DNA of 64,000 bases from Wenzhouxiangella sp. 15190 (GCF_003417465.1 NZ_QVMV01000043.1:1-64000), one strand, 5' to 3'; positions 43,908 to 52,952 are shown, counted from the first letter of the stretch. Notes: generated from the letters alone by a model not told the origin. Translations and numbers: made by a program.

Positions 43908-44302
43908 GACTAATGCAATCGGAAGTATGGCCACATTCAGCTTGTCTCTCGGCGCTTGTGGCAAGGCGTCGGGCGCCAGCACAGGCAACGGAGGGAGCGC
44001 GGTTTCGCGCAGCGAAGGAGCGCTCGTGGAGTGCCGTCGTGCGTGTAGCCGGGCGCCTACATCAAGCGCCGAGAACGAAGTCCACAAGCGCCGAGAGACA
44101 AGCCCGACGGGGGCTCCGGACGAATCCGCCTGCAGCGCAGGCCGTAACCAGGGTGCGGTTTGCGTAGCAAGAAGCGCCCTGGTGAAGGCCGCAGCGCGTG
44201 TAAAAGTGCCTCGACGTAGATCCACTATGCCTTCGCCACTTTGCCTTGCAGGCGAATCCGTCCGGAGCCCTGAATGAGGCCATACTTCCGATTGCATTAG
44301 TC
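43908..44302 (-). repeat. Three-way-junction inverted-repeat element between two genes
   Basis: This 395-base element has nested arms. Basal arms 43908-43940 and 44270-44302 match over 33 bases with one mismatch. Inside, 43941-43961 pairs perfectly with 44082-44102, and 44111-44134 pairs with 44247-44270 in 22 of 24 positions. Both differences of that last stem become G-U pairs when the minus strand is RNA, the strand of both neighbouring genes. The DUF349 stop codon lies in the basal arm, and the nhaC-like start lies three bases beyond the other. No reading frame is plausible. No target-site duplication is evident. It could be a MITE, an intercistronic regulator or a processing element. Confidence 0.85.
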
Positions 44303-46990
44303 AGTCCCCGACATCGACTCGAGTACATTCTGGCACTTCCGGAAACGCTTTGCCATGTCGTCATGGGTCTCGGCCGGCTGCGGGAAACTGGCGTACCAGC
44401 GCCGGCGTAGTTCGGCCAGTTCTTCGGCCAGGCCGGGCGTTTCGGCTCGCTCGCTCATGCGTTTGGCCAGGCGTTCGACCTGGAAGTTCATGCGTGCCTC
44501 GCGATCCTCCGGCGGCGAGTCCAGCCCGGCGAGGAACTCCATTTCGATGACCACCTTCCGCGCCTGTTCGCCGTTTTCGGCCACCTGTTCCGCGATCGTT
44601 TCGGTGTCGACGGATTCATCGGCGAGCCTTCGGGCGGCGGCCTGGAGGGATCGGGCGAGTTCGTCGTCGGCGTCCGTCTGCGGCATTTCGATGTCCGGCG
44701 CCTGGCCGGATTGCCGGCTCTGCCAGGCGGATTGCACGCGCCCGGCGAATTGCTCGAGCTGCTCGAGCGCCCGGCGTCGGGCGGCCAGGCGTCGGTCCTC
44801 CAGCCGCCTGTCGAGGGCATGCCCGGCCTTTTCAAAGCGCTCGGCCAGATGGCCGGGCCGGCGACCGGCCGTCTCCCACTGAGACCGCAGCGCTTTCATC
44901 TTTCCTTCGGCCTGGTCGAGTTCGGCCTCGTCGACTTTCGCCAGTTCTTCGGCCTGTTCGACCAGCTCGCGCAGCACGGCCAGTTCGGCTTCCTGCGCTT
45001 CGCGCTTGTTGTTTTGCTCGCCCTGGAGCTTCTCGAACAGCGGGTCGATCGGGGCGCGGAATTCCTTCCAGAGTTTCTGTTCGACGCGTCGGCGGCCGGT
45101 GCCGGTTTTCTGCCAGCGTGCCTGCAGCGCCTTGGCCTGTTCGATGGCGGTCTTGAGATCGGCTTCGTGTTCCAGCGCCTGTGCCTCGCGCACCAGCCGC
45201 CGCTTTTCGTTCTCGATCGTCTCGAAGGCCGCGTCCAGGCGACCGGACAGCGCGTCCATCACCTCTCTCAGTTGCGCGGCCGATTTACCGCGCGCCTTCG
45301 GCGGCAGGTCGTCGAGCCGGCGAATGGCCAGCCGCGCGCTCTTGAGGAACTGCTTGAGCGTATCGATGCCGGTCTCGTCGTCGTCTGCCAGGGTCCGGGC
45401 GCGCTCGAGGAAGGCCTCGAGTTGCTCCAGGTTTTCGGCCTGTACCTCGTGGCGCTTTTCGAAGAACGGCTGGGCCTGTTCGAAGGCGTTCTTGCAGGCG
45501 GCCTGGAATCGGCGCCACTGGCCCGCCGGTGCGGCGTGCCGGCGCTTGTCCCCCGGCAGCACTTCCAGGTCTTCGAGATGTTGCCATTCCTTTCGGGCTT
45601 CCTTGAGTGCCGCGGAAATGGCGTCGGGATGCTGGCCGGAGTCGGCCAGTTGTTCGATCCGCTCGATCAGCTCGTCGCGGTGTTTGTTGTTCGACCAGTG
45701 TTCCCAGTTGCGCATCTCGCGCAGGCGGCCTTCGAGCCGGCCCAGGCGTCCGGCGGCTTCACGCGGTCGCTGCTTCGGCTTGAGCCGGTCGAGACGGCTG
45801 CGCAGATCCCGTAGCGCGGCCTGGGCCTTCGCGATGTCGCCGGCCTCGATCAGCCGGGTGGCGGCATCGAGCTCGGCCTGCCAGTCGGTGCTGTCCTGCT
45901 CCGACTGTTCGGCGGGCCGGGGCGCTTCCTTTTTGTTTGACGCCTGCTTGTTCGACGCCTGCCGGCGCTTCTGCAGGGCTTGCAGGATGGGGAGTGCTCG
46001 CTCACGCAGTTCCTGATCGGCCGGACCGGGCTGGTCAATGGCCTGCCAGACCCGATCGAACTCGCCCAGCAGTTCGGCTGCCCGATCGATGCCGAGCGCG
46101 TCGATATTCTCGATGGCCTCGAGTCGCTCGACCGTGCTGGCCAGTGAGGCGTCGGCGGCCCGGGTGGCTGGTTCGGAGTCAGCCTTCTTGCGATTCGCGG
46201 CGCTGCGACCGGCGGTCTCGAGCGCACGGCGCACGATCTCCATTGCGCCCTGGAAACGGCGGGCGAGATGCGCCGGCGGCGAGTCCGCGGCCTGCCAGAG
46301 ACTTTCGAGTTCATCGTGCTCGGTACGACGATCGCCCTCGAAATCACCGCGCGCCAGGCGTTCGGCACGCTCGACCAGGCGCGAGGCCGACGCCGAGGCC
46401 TCGTCGTAGTCGCCGCTTTGGGCCTGCAGGCGGTGCAGGCGCTCTTCGACGGCGCGGGCTCGCCGCTTGCTCTTGCGACGCAGTGCCGAGTTGATGCGTT
46501 CCAGCGTCGAAGGCTGGTCGATACGCTCGATCAGCGACAGCGCCAGTTCATCATCGGTTTCCTCGATCACCCGGTCACCCAGAAAGCCCGGTGAATCGAT
46601 CCTGGAGAGCGCTTCGGCGCGCAATGCACGGTCGGGCGCGCGGCCGGCGGCCTTGCGGATGAAATCGGCGTCGTCGATGCGGCGGAACCACTCCAGGCGT
46701 TCCTTGATGAGCTTTTCGTCGGGACGCTGCAACACGGCCTTGATCAGGAAGGTATCCGCGGCCTGCACGATGGCCGGGTCGGTTTCGCGCAGGCGGGCAT
46801 CGAGCCAGAAGGGCTCGGTATTGATGCGACGCAGGGCGGTCAGGCGCACTTCGGCCGATTCGTCGTGTTCGGCAATGTGTCCGAGTTCGGCTTGCAGCTC
46901 CGGGTCGTCGCTTTCGGCCACGGCCTGGCGCCGGATCGAGGGATCCTTCTGCTGCCAGGGCTTGCCGAACAGTCGTGCCTTGATGCTCAT
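44297..46990 (-). CDS. DUF349 repeat protein
   Basis: This 897-residue, highly charged protein has HEAT-like repeats in the first 150 residues (IRRQAVAESDDPELQAELG, AEVRLTALRRI) and a largely helical, coiled-coil-rich remainder. DUF349 units with W-x(n)-R spacing recur (for example LESLWQAADSPP, WQKTGTGRRRVEQKLW, LRSQWETAGRRPGHLAERF). Family function is unknown. The start MSIKARLFGKPW at 46990 is the usual beginning; earlier ATGs lie in the repeat. The stop falls within the basal arm of the three-way-junction element. Confidence 0.8.
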   Translation of the reverse strand: MSIKARLFGKPWQQKDPSIRRQAVAESDDPELQAELGHIAEHDESAEVRLTALRRINTEPFWLDARLRETDPAIVQAADTFLIKAVLQRPDEKLIKERLEWFRRIDDADFIRKAAGRAPDRALRAEALSRIDSPGFLGDRVIEETDDELALSLIERIDQPSTLERINSALRRKSKRRARAVEERLHRLQAQSGDYDEASASASRLVERAERLARGDFEGDRRTEHDELESLWQAADSPPAHLARRFQGAMEIVRRALETAGRSAANRKKADSEPATRAADASLASTVERLEAIENIDALGIDRAAELLGEFDRVWQAIDQPGPADQELRERALPILQALQKRRQASNKQASNKKEAPRPAEQSEQDSTDWQAELDAATRLIEAGDIAKAQAALRDLRSRLDRLKPKQRPREAAGRLGRLEGRLREMRNWEHWSNNKHRDELIERIEQLADSGQHPDAISAALKEARKEWQHLEDLEVLPGDKRRHAAPAGQWRRFQAACKNAFEQAQPFFEKRHEVQAENLEQLEAFLERARTLADDDETGIDTLKQFLKSARLAIRRLDDLPPKARGKSAAQLREVMDALSGRLDAAFETIENEKRRLVREAQALEHEADLKTAIEQAKALQARWQKTGTGRRRVEQKLWKEFRAPIDPLFEKLQGEQNNKREAQEAELAVLRELVEQAEELAKVDEAELDQAEGKMKALRSQWETAGRRPGHLAERFEKAGHALDRRLEDRRLAARRRALEQLEQFAGRVQSAWQSRQSGQAPDIEMPQTDADDELARSLQAAARRLADESVDTETIAEQVAENGEQARKVVIEMEFLAGLDSPPEDREARMNFQVERLAKRMSERAETPGLAEELAELRRRWYASFPQPAETHDDMAKRFRKCQNVLESMSGTD

Positions 46991-47082
46991 GAGGGCCTGT
47001 GTCGAGATTTGCGGATCAACCCGTATTATAGGGTTGGAAGCGGTGCCGTCGGCCCGCGTCTTTAGCGTCGCCGATAGGGGCG

Positions 47083-47197
47083 CGGTAAACCCCTTGCCTT
47101 TAGGCGGTGGATCGAGCTTGAAAATTGGTGCTTGTAGTTTGGTGCTTCGACCAGTCGGCCGTCTGGCCGATGGATCCGGCTTTAGCCGGTGGTCGTT
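47083..47197. repeat. Short AATTTCGG-type repeat with GTCGTT end
   Basis: It carries GTAAACCCCTTGCCTTTAGG, a single arm of GGTGCTTGTAGTTTGGTGC, and the TTTAGCCGGTGGTCGTT end shared with 15187 and 37231. The TraB-like gene's stop codon overlaps that end. With the flanks it explains the 205 bases between genes. Confidence 0.75.
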
Positions 47198-48401
47198 AGT
47201 ACAACTGTTGCACCATCCGGAATCCGGCCACCCAGGTACCGACGGCCGAGCCCAGGTTCGACAGGAAGAACACCAGCAACACGCGCGAGACGCGGTTTCG
47301 CCACCAGCCCGACAGTTTGACGACATCGTCGCGCAGGGTCTCGAAATCACCCACGCGCGGCTTCCTCAGACTGGCTTCGACCGCACCGGTGACCATGCCG
47401 GCGCCGATGGTGGGGTTGAGTGAGGTCAGCGGGGCGGCGAGCAGGGCCGTGCCGACCGTCAGTGGATGGCCGCCGGCAATCAATGCGCCCAGGGCCGACA
47501 GGGTGCCGTTGATGACCACCCAGGTCGTAACCAGCGCCCAGCCCAGTTCCGGTGAGCGCGAAAAGCCGATGATGAAGCCGGTCGCGACCAGACCCAGGAC
47601 CAGCCAGGGCAGAGCCTTGAGCAATTTCGACGCCGGCGGCATGACATTGAGCGACTCGACGGTTTCGGCCGGGTCGCTCTCGGCTTCGAGTGCCTTGGCC
47701 GTGCCTTCGAGGTGCCCGGCCCCGAGCACGGCGAGCACCTTGCGGGGTGCGCGCTGCTCGTTTTCCTGCCGTAGCCGCGCGGCCATGAAGCGGTCGCGTT
47801 CGGCAATCAGGGACTCGAACAGTTCGGGCGCGGATTCGGAGAACTCGCTGAAGGTTTCCGTCAGCAGGTCGCCCTGCTTGAGGCGCTCGATGTCGTCCTC
47901 GCTGATTTCCTGGCGCGAGAACATCGACATGACCAGGCCATTGAGCATCAGCCATCGCTTCCACCACGACAGGCTCCGGGAAGCGCGTCGCAGGGTGATG
48001 CCGATATCGCGGTCGATCAGATGGACGGGCACGTCGGCCCGCCGGGCAGCCTCGATGGCCACCTTCATTTCCGCACCGGGCTCGATACCGAACTGCTCGG
48101 CGATGCGGCGCTGGTAGGCCGACAGTGCGAGTGAGGCCATCATCATGCCGGCCTTGCCCTGGCGAATGACTTCGAAGAGGTTCATGTCGCGCCAGGCGTC
48201 GCGTTCGGTCAGCGTCTGGTAGCGCGCCGCGCACAGTTCGATGGCCACGGCGTCGTAGTGGCCGCTGTCGATCAGGCGCTCGACCGCCTCGGCGCTGGTG
48301 CGCGAGACGTGCGCGGTGCCGAGCAGGGCATAGTCCACGCCGTCGCGCGTGACGTGGGTTACCGGTTCTTCACCGAAGAGTTCGGATTGGTCGTGAGTCA
48401 T
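47196..48401 (-). CDS. TraB-family protein
   Basis: This 401-residue protein has an N-terminal TraB/GumN-like domain: YALLGTAHVSRTSAEAVERLI, AIELCAARYQTL, and a late VLAVLGAGHLEGTAKALE (about 222-238). Two GxxH-type segments are typical of this superfamily, thought to be related to metal-dependent erythromycin-esterase-like folds. The C-terminal 150 residues hold three to four membrane helices (LLKALPWLVLGLVATGFIIGF, WALVTTWVVINGTLSALGAL). Function is unknown in bacteria. It follows the patatin gene on the same strand. MASMTHDQ three codons earlier is a possible start. Confidence 0.85.
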   Translation of the reverse strand: MTHDQSELFGEEPVTHVTRDGVDYALLGTAHVSRTSAEAVERLIDSGHYDAVAIELCAARYQTLTERDAWRDMNLFEVIRQGKAGMMMASLALSAYQRRIAEQFGIEPGAEMKVAIEAARRADVPVHLIDRDIGITLRRASRSLSWWKRWLMLNGLVMSMFSRQEISEDDIERLKQGDLLTETFSEFSESAPELFESLIAERDRFMAARLRQENEQRAPRKVLAVLGAGHLEGTAKALEAESDPAETVESLNVMPPASKLLKALPWLVLGLVATGFIIGFSRSPELGWALVTTWVVINGTLSALGALIAGGHPLTVGTALLAAPLTSLNPTIGAGMVTGAVEASLRKPRVGDFETLRDDVVKLSGWWRNRVSRVLLVFFLSNLGSAVGTWVAGFRMVQQLY

Positions 48402-48468
48402 CGAGGCCACTCGGGCAAAAGCGATGCGGCAGTTTAGCGGATCGGGGGCGGTTGCTGTCGTGCCTGCC

Positions 48469-49692
48469 TCACTTGAGGAGGCGTTCGAGGCTGTCGAGGG
48501 TGCGATCGAGCGAGTTGCCGACCGGGGCGTAGTGCGGCTTTTCCCGCGCCAGGCTGTCGGTGAAGCTGCGTTCGGCCGCCAGCAGCTCGCGGTTGACCAT
48601 CAGGCCGAAAGGTTCCAGGAAGGATTCGAGCTCGTCGGCACGCGCCAGCAATTCCGCGCGGGTGATCTGGTAGGCGTGGTTGACCAGGTCGTTGCGCGAG
48701 GAGTAGCTGAACACGTTGGTATAGAACATCTTCTCGTCGTTGCGGTTGGGCTCGACCAGCATGATGGCCGATTCCGGATAGCTGGTCTCGTACTTGCGCA
48801 TGCCGATCTGCATGCGCGACTGGATCAGCGACCGGAAAGTCTGGGAAAGCACCACGGGCAGGCCGCCCTTGATCATGCGCTCGCGGGCGCGGGCCGTGCT
48901 GGTTGCGTCGCCCTCGGTGTCATAGGGCACCAGCGGATTGATGGCGAACAGCAGATCGGCGCCTTCTTCCAGGGCGGCGGAGGCGTGCAGGGTCCGGCGC
49001 AGCGCGCCGTCGACATAATAGTTGCCGCCGATCTCCACCGGCGGATAGAGACCGGGCAGGGCGGCCGAGGCCTGTACGGCCAGCGAAATCGGCACGTCGT
49101 CGTATCCGGGTTCGCCGAAGCGCACCGCCTGGCCCGATTCCAGCTCGACGGCCACGACCCGCAGCCGCGCCGTGAGTTGGCGGAAATCGTTGGTCCGACC
49201 CGGCTTGTCCAGTACGCGTGCGAGAAAGCGGTGGATGCTGTGGTTGTCGAAAATCCCGTTGGGGATCAACTGGCTCAGCCCTTCGAGGCTTTCCAGGCTG
49301 GTCAGCCGCTGGGGGTGCCGGATGGCTTCGGTGAGCATCTCGAAGACGACCGATGGAATGCTCGTCGCCCGGTTGAGATATTCGCGCAGGGCCGGTCTCA
49401 AAAACTGTTCCGGCCGGAAGGAAAACTCGGCGTCGGGTGTGCTCATGAAAACGCGTGCCATCTGGCTGATGGTGATGCGGTTGGCCAGATTGGCCGACAT
49501 CACCGCACCGGAGCTGACCCCCACGTAGATATCGAGGTCGTGCATGTGCACGCCGTAGATGGCCTCGTCGATGGCCTGGAGGGCACCCAGTTCATAGATG
49601 GCGCCGAGCGGGCCGCCGCCGGCGATGGCCAGGGCGATGGTCGGGTGGCGGCTGGTTTCGCGAGGCGTGCGTGCGGGGGTCAACTTGAGCAT
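48469..49692 (-). CDS. Patatin-like phospholipase
   Basis: This 407-residue lipid acyl hydrolase has the oxyanion loop AGGGPLGAIYELG (about 22-34), the nucleophile in GVSSGAV (about 62) and the catalytic Asp in VDGALRR (about 221). That is the Ser-Asp dyad of patatins. The C-terminal 120 residues carry MLVEPNRNDEKMFYTNVFSYSSRNDLVNHAYQ, a feature of a bacterial patatin subgroup. The start MLKLTPAR at 49692 coincides with the predicted transcription start, so the mRNA may be leaderless. No signal peptide. Confidence 0.88.
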   Translation of the reverse strand: MLKLTPARTPRETSRHPTIALAIAGGGPLGAIYELGALQAIDEAIYGVHMHDLDIYVGVSSGAVMSANLANRITISQMARVFMSTPDAEFSFRPEQFLRPALREYLNRATSIPSVVFEMLTEAIRHPQRLTSLESLEGLSQLIPNGIFDNHSIHRFLARVLDKPGRTNDFRQLTARLRVVAVELESGQAVRFGEPGYDDVPISLAVQASAALPGLYPPVEIGGNYYVDGALRRTLHASAALEEGADLLFAINPLVPYDTEGDATSTARARERMIKGGLPVVLSQTFRSLIQSRMQIGMRKYETSYPESAIMLVEPNRNDEKMFYTNVFSYSSRNDLVNHAYQITRAELLARADELESFLEPFGLMVNRELLAAERSFTDSLAREKPHYAPVGNSLDRTLDSLERLLK

Positions 49693-49698
49693 GCAGAT

Positions 49699-49706
49699 AT
49701 TATAAT
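49699..49706. promoter_or_regulatory. Bidirectional palindromic -10 element
   Basis: ATTATAAT is its own reverse complement and holds a perfect TATAAT on each strand (49701-49706 plus; 49704-49699 minus). The bcp ATG lies seven bases downstream on one side (49714) and the patatin ATG six bases downstream on the other (49692). Both start codons thus fall at the expected transcription start. Confidence 0.7.
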
Positions 49707-49713
49707 GCAGGTC

Positions 49714-50163
49714 ATGACAATCCGAACCGGCGACGCCGCCCCCGATTTTTCCCTGCGTGATCAGGATGATGGCCTGTTCACGCTCGCCGAGCACCTGGGA
49801 AAGCGCCTGTTGCTGGTGTTTTATCCGGGTGACGACACGCCGGTCTGCACGCGCCAGCTCTGCGATTACCGCGACGGGATCGAACAGTTTGCCGATCTGG
49901 ATGTGGAAGTCGTGGGCATCAGTGGCGACGATGCTGCCTCCCACAGGCGGTTCCGGGACAAGCACGAACTGCCGTTTACCCTGCTGAGCGATCCCGACCT
50001 GGCGGTTGCCGAGGCGTATGGCTGCAAGAGCCTGCTGGGCATGAAACGCGGCGTTTTCCTGGTCGACGAGCATGGTGTCGTGCGCTACGCGCATGTCGAG
50101 TCGGTGGCAATGTTCCGGCGCAGCCGTGACGAACTGATCGAGGTCATCCGGCACCTGGAATGA
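49714..50163 (+). CDS. bcp: Thiol peroxiredoxin, BCP type
   Basis: This 149-residue peroxidase reduces hydroperoxides using thioredoxin. The peroxidatic and resolving cysteines are four residues apart in TPVCTRQLCDYRD (about 44 and 49), as in E. coli BCP. FYPGDDTPVC and VVGISGDDAASHRRF are family signatures. The ATG at 49714 was chosen over that at 49705, which is inside the -10 box. Its stop overlaps the next start by four bases. Predicted to be translated from a leaderless mRNA. Confidence 0.93.
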   Translation: MTIRTGDAAPDFSLRDQDDGLFTLAEHLGKRLLLVFYPGDDTPVCTRQLCDYRDGIEQFADLDVEVVGISGDDAASHRRFRDKHELPFTLLSDPDLAVAEAYGCKSLLGMKRGVFLVDEHGVVRYAHVESVAMFRRSRDELIEVIRHLE

Positions 50164-50888
50164 GTCACGTGGACGCTGCCCGGCACCTGGAAAAGCAGGT
50201 CGAGCGCAATCTGGCGATCGCCGGGCGGATTCCGGACAAGGGCGCCTTGCGCGACTCGCTGGATCGCTTGCAGCGCTGGCAGCGCGCCCGGCTCAACGAG
50301 ACCTATGCCGATCTTTCGGCACAGCCGCGTTTTCGCCCGGCCTGCGATTTTTTCCTGGACAAACTCTACGGCGGTCGCGACGTGCACGCGCGTGATCGCC
50401 AGCTCAAACGGGTGCTGCCGATAATGCGCCGCACACTGCCTGAACACCTGCTTTTTGCCACCGGCGAGGCGATGCGGTTGCAAGCGGTGAGCCTTGAATT
50501 CGATTTCGATCTGGCGGAGATTCTTGTCGACGTCACTGATATTCGGCAACCGGACTATGCCCGGGCCTATCGACAGCACGCGCAATGGACCGCCCGCCGC
50601 GAGCAGATCGAGTTGATTCAGAGCCTGGGTGAATTGCTGGACCGGACGGTGCGCCGAACCATGGTGCAACGGTTGGTGCGCATCATGCGTCGACCGGCCG
50701 AGGTGGGTGGTGTCGGCCTGCTGCAGGACTTTCTCGAACGCGGTCTCCACGCCTTCGCCAGGCTGAACGGCGCCGACGAGTTTCTGGCCACGATTCGCGA
50801 GCGCGAGACGCAGGCGCTCGATGCGATGGCAGCGGGAGAAGACTGGCCCTTCGAGCCCTGGATCGGCTCGGGCCCGAGCCATTATTGA
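50160..50888 (+). CDS. FFLEELY-motif protein, function unknown
   Basis: This 242-residue, all-helical protein carries FFLDKLYGGRDVHARD (about 57-72), a variant of the FFLEELYG-RDF signature by which its family is named. The rest is basic and amphipathic, with no membrane segment or signal. It overlaps bcp by ATGA and is presumably cotranscribed with it. The family is recalled as conserved in gammaproteobacteria without a known role; the coupling here hints at redox or lipid-peroxide handling with the patatin gene across the promoter, but this is weak. Confidence 0.7.
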   Translation: MSHVDAARHLEKQVERNLAIAGRIPDKGALRDSLDRLQRWQRARLNETYADLSAQPRFRPACDFFLDKLYGGRDVHARDRQLKRVLPIMRRTLPEHLLFATGEAMRLQAVSLEFDFDLAEILVDVTDIRQPDYARAYRQHAQWTARREQIELIQSLGELLDRTVRRTMVQRLVRIMRRPAEVGGVGLLQDFLERGLHAFARLNGADEFLATIRERETQALDAMAAGEDWPFEPWIGSGPSHY

Positions 50889-50898
50889 TCAGTGCCCT

Positions 50899-51840
50899 TC
50901 AGGAATAGTCGCCAAGCGGTCGGGGCCGGGCGACATCGGCAACCCTTAGCGCAGTGATTCCGGTTTCCCGGCACACCAGCGCTTCTTCCGGCGTATCGCA
51001 ACGGATGGCCAGCCTGATACCGAGCTCATCCAGGCTGCTTCCGAGTTGTTGCAGCGTCGCCAAGTCCAGTTCGGATGCATCGACCCGACACGCCAGCCTG
51101 AGGCGGCGAAACCGTCCGGCAAGCTCGCCGAGTTCATGCAGGAGCACGCCGGCGTCTTCCACCTCCAGGGCGTCGATGGGCAGAACAATCAGGGGATGGT
51201 CCAGGCCCGCCTCATCGGCGACCACCATTGCCACTTCCCGAAGGATGCCGTGATAGCGGGCTTCTTCACCGATCTGTCGGGCCATCCGAACCAGTCGCTC
51301 GTGGCCGGCATTCAGTGCCGGGTGCGTACTTCGGCCACCCACCAGCAGCGCTTCTTGCGGGTTGTCTTCGAGTGTCGCCGCCACGGCCGTCGGTTCGAGC
51401 AGCGCATCGTTGAGTAGTTCATAGAGTTGCGGCGCCTGTACCGGAAACCCGTCGGGGTCTTCGGTAAAGCCGGCAATGGTCTGCCCGGCCAGGGTCTGGG
51501 GTGCACCGCCGCGCCGGCTGGACTCCCGACCCAGCTGTTCAAGACTCTGTACCTGGAAGGCGTAGTCGGCGATATGTAGGCGGTCGCCCGGCCGGAGCTC
51601 TGCCGGATCCGACAGCCGTTCGTCGTTGACGAATGTGCCGTTGGTACTGCCCAGGTCTTCCACGATGACCTTTTCTTCGTCGAGTGCCAGGCGGAGATGC
51701 CGGCGGGAAATGCGGTGAAGATTCAATCGGGTTTCGCACTCGCGACTTCGGCCGATGATGCAGGGAAATCGTGTGACGCGGATCGGGCCGGTCTCCTCCC
51801 GTGTGTCGTCGATCGGCTCGAATACAAGTAAATCGGTCAT
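50899..51840 (-). CDS. FHA domain protein with a degenerate EAL-like domain
   Basis: This 313-residue protein has an N-terminal FHA phosphothreonine-binding domain (about 20-100; IIGRSRECETRLN, SRRHLRL, DLGSTNGTFVNDERL). The C-terminal half looks like an EAL phosphodiesterase fold without its catalytic motif: YELLNDALLEPTAVAATLEDN, then ALLVGGRSTHP where E-A-L-x-R is expected, and LRLACRVDASELDLATLQQLGSSLDELGIRLAI. It is probably a receptor or adaptor rather than an enzyme. It follows the receiver protein gene after 24 bases in one operon. Confidence 0.75.
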   Translation of the reverse strand: MTDLLVFEPIDDTREETGPIRVTRFPCIIGRSRECETRLNLHRISRRHLRLALDEEKVIVEDLGSTNGTFVNDERLSDPAELRPGDRLHIADYAFQVQSLEQLGRESSRRGGAPQTLAGQTIAGFTEDPDGFPVQAPQLYELLNDALLEPTAVAATLEDNPQEALLVGGRSTHPALNAGHERLVRMARQIGEEARYHGILREVAMVVADEAGLDHPLIVLPIDALEVEDAGVLLHELGELAGRFRRLRLACRVDASELDLATLQQLGSSLDELGIRLAIRCDTPEEALVCRETGITALRVADVARPRPLGDYS

Positions 51841-51864
51841 GGTTGCCGCTCGCTCTTTGTGTTG

Positions 51865-52821
51865 TCACCCATCCGTCGGCCCGTGCTGCACAGCACCTTC
51901 CCCGGAAACTCGCCAGTACACCAGTCGCAAGGCTTCGTCAAACAGGATCTCCGGATCGTCTTCTTTGTCGAGGTTTGGAAACTGCACGGCAAAACGCACG
52001 TCGATCGGCACTTCCATGCTGGAAAAGTGCATGCGCGTGCCGACCAAACGCTCCCGCAGGCGACGGGTCAGGATGCGCGCATCCTGACGTCCGGTGGCCA
52101 TCAGGATGACGCTGAACAAGTCGTCGGCGGTGCGATGAACGCTGTCCTCGTCACGCAGCTCTTCGACCAGGATGCGATCGATGTTGCGCATGACGGCGTC
52201 GGCCCAGTGGCGACCGAAGCGATGGTCGAGTTGCCGATAGCCCTGAAACTGCACGTGCAGGAGGGACAACTCGAGTTGCCGGCGCTGGTGGAAACTGATG
52301 GTTTGCGCCAGTCGGTGGCAATAGCCCGCCGGCTCTTCCGGTTGCTGGAAGGGACCGGGAGTCGAAGGCCGGGTTTCGGGTTCGGACGGCAGACCGTGCA
52401 GGTTGGGGCGCGACTGCCATTTCGAGCGATTCTTCGGCGTCAGAGCATGACGCAGATCGTCAGGGGTGAACGGCTTGGCGATAAAATCGCTGGCACCGTC
52501 CTCGAGGGCCTGTTTGCGTGCCCTGCTTTCGTCGTCTCCGGTGACAACCAGCACGGGCAGTTGGCGAATGCGCTGATCGGAAGACCGACGGATGCGGCGA
52601 AGCAGTTCATGGCCGTCCATGACCGGCATCATCAGGTCGGTGAAGACCAGGTCGATCTGATCATCCCGGTTCAGCATGCGCCAGGCTTCGCGGCCGTCGC
52701 CGGCAAGCGCGATGTCGCAGTGGCCGTAGAGGAACTTGCTGCCGGCATAGCGCATCAGCCGGGAGTCGTCGACAAACAGAACCCGCCGAAGTTTGTTGGG
52801 TTGGTCGATTGCCTGCAGCAT
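51865..52821 (-). CDS. Response regulator with a degenerate GGDEF domain
   Basis: This 318-residue protein has a complete receiver domain (about 13-130): DDSRLMRY, phospho-acceptor Asp in VFTDLMMPVMDG (about 59), VVTGDD and the Lys in AKPFTPDDL. The C-terminal domain (about 165-310) resembles a diguanylate cyclase whose active motif reads RTADDLFSVIL instead of RxGGDEFxxxL, so cyclase activity is unlikely. It probably passes a phosphorylation signal through protein contact. It heads the pair with the FHA gene and is divergent from the pilin operon, so the two may be functionally linked. Confidence 0.8.
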   Translation of the reverse strand: MLQAIDQPNKLRRVLFVDDSRLMRYAGSKFLYGHCDIALAGDGREAWRMLNRDDQIDLVFTDLMMPVMDGHELLRRIRRSSDQRIRQLPVLVVTGDDESRARKQALEDGASDFIAKPFTPDDLRHALTPKNRSKWQSRPNLHGLPSEPETRPSTPGPFQQPEEPAGYCHRLAQTISFHQRRQLELSLLHVQFQGYRQLDHRFGRHWADAVMRNIDRILVEELRDEDSVHRTADDLFSVILMATGRQDARILTRRLRERLVGTRMHFSSMEVPIDVRFAVQFPNLDKEDDPEILFDEALRLVYWRVSGEGAVQHGPTDG

Positions 52822-52952
52822 GGATGTCCGCCTGCCCGATCTGGCGGGGTGAACCCCCGTTCCCTCAATGGATTCATTCTGCGTCAGGCTGGGTTCGACT
52901 GCAAGCGTAAACGGTGTACCGCGGGCCCTGTGACGGATGACAGAGGACCATC

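Noticed and set aside
42409..44277. Long antisense frame over the NhaC-like gene and the structured element.
   Set aside because: It is low-complexity and charged, has no recognisable domain, and crosses the nested inverted repeat.
43908..44302. Integron attC site for the structured element.
   Set aside because: It lacks the short R core sites and is longer and differently nested; no gene cassette adjoins it.
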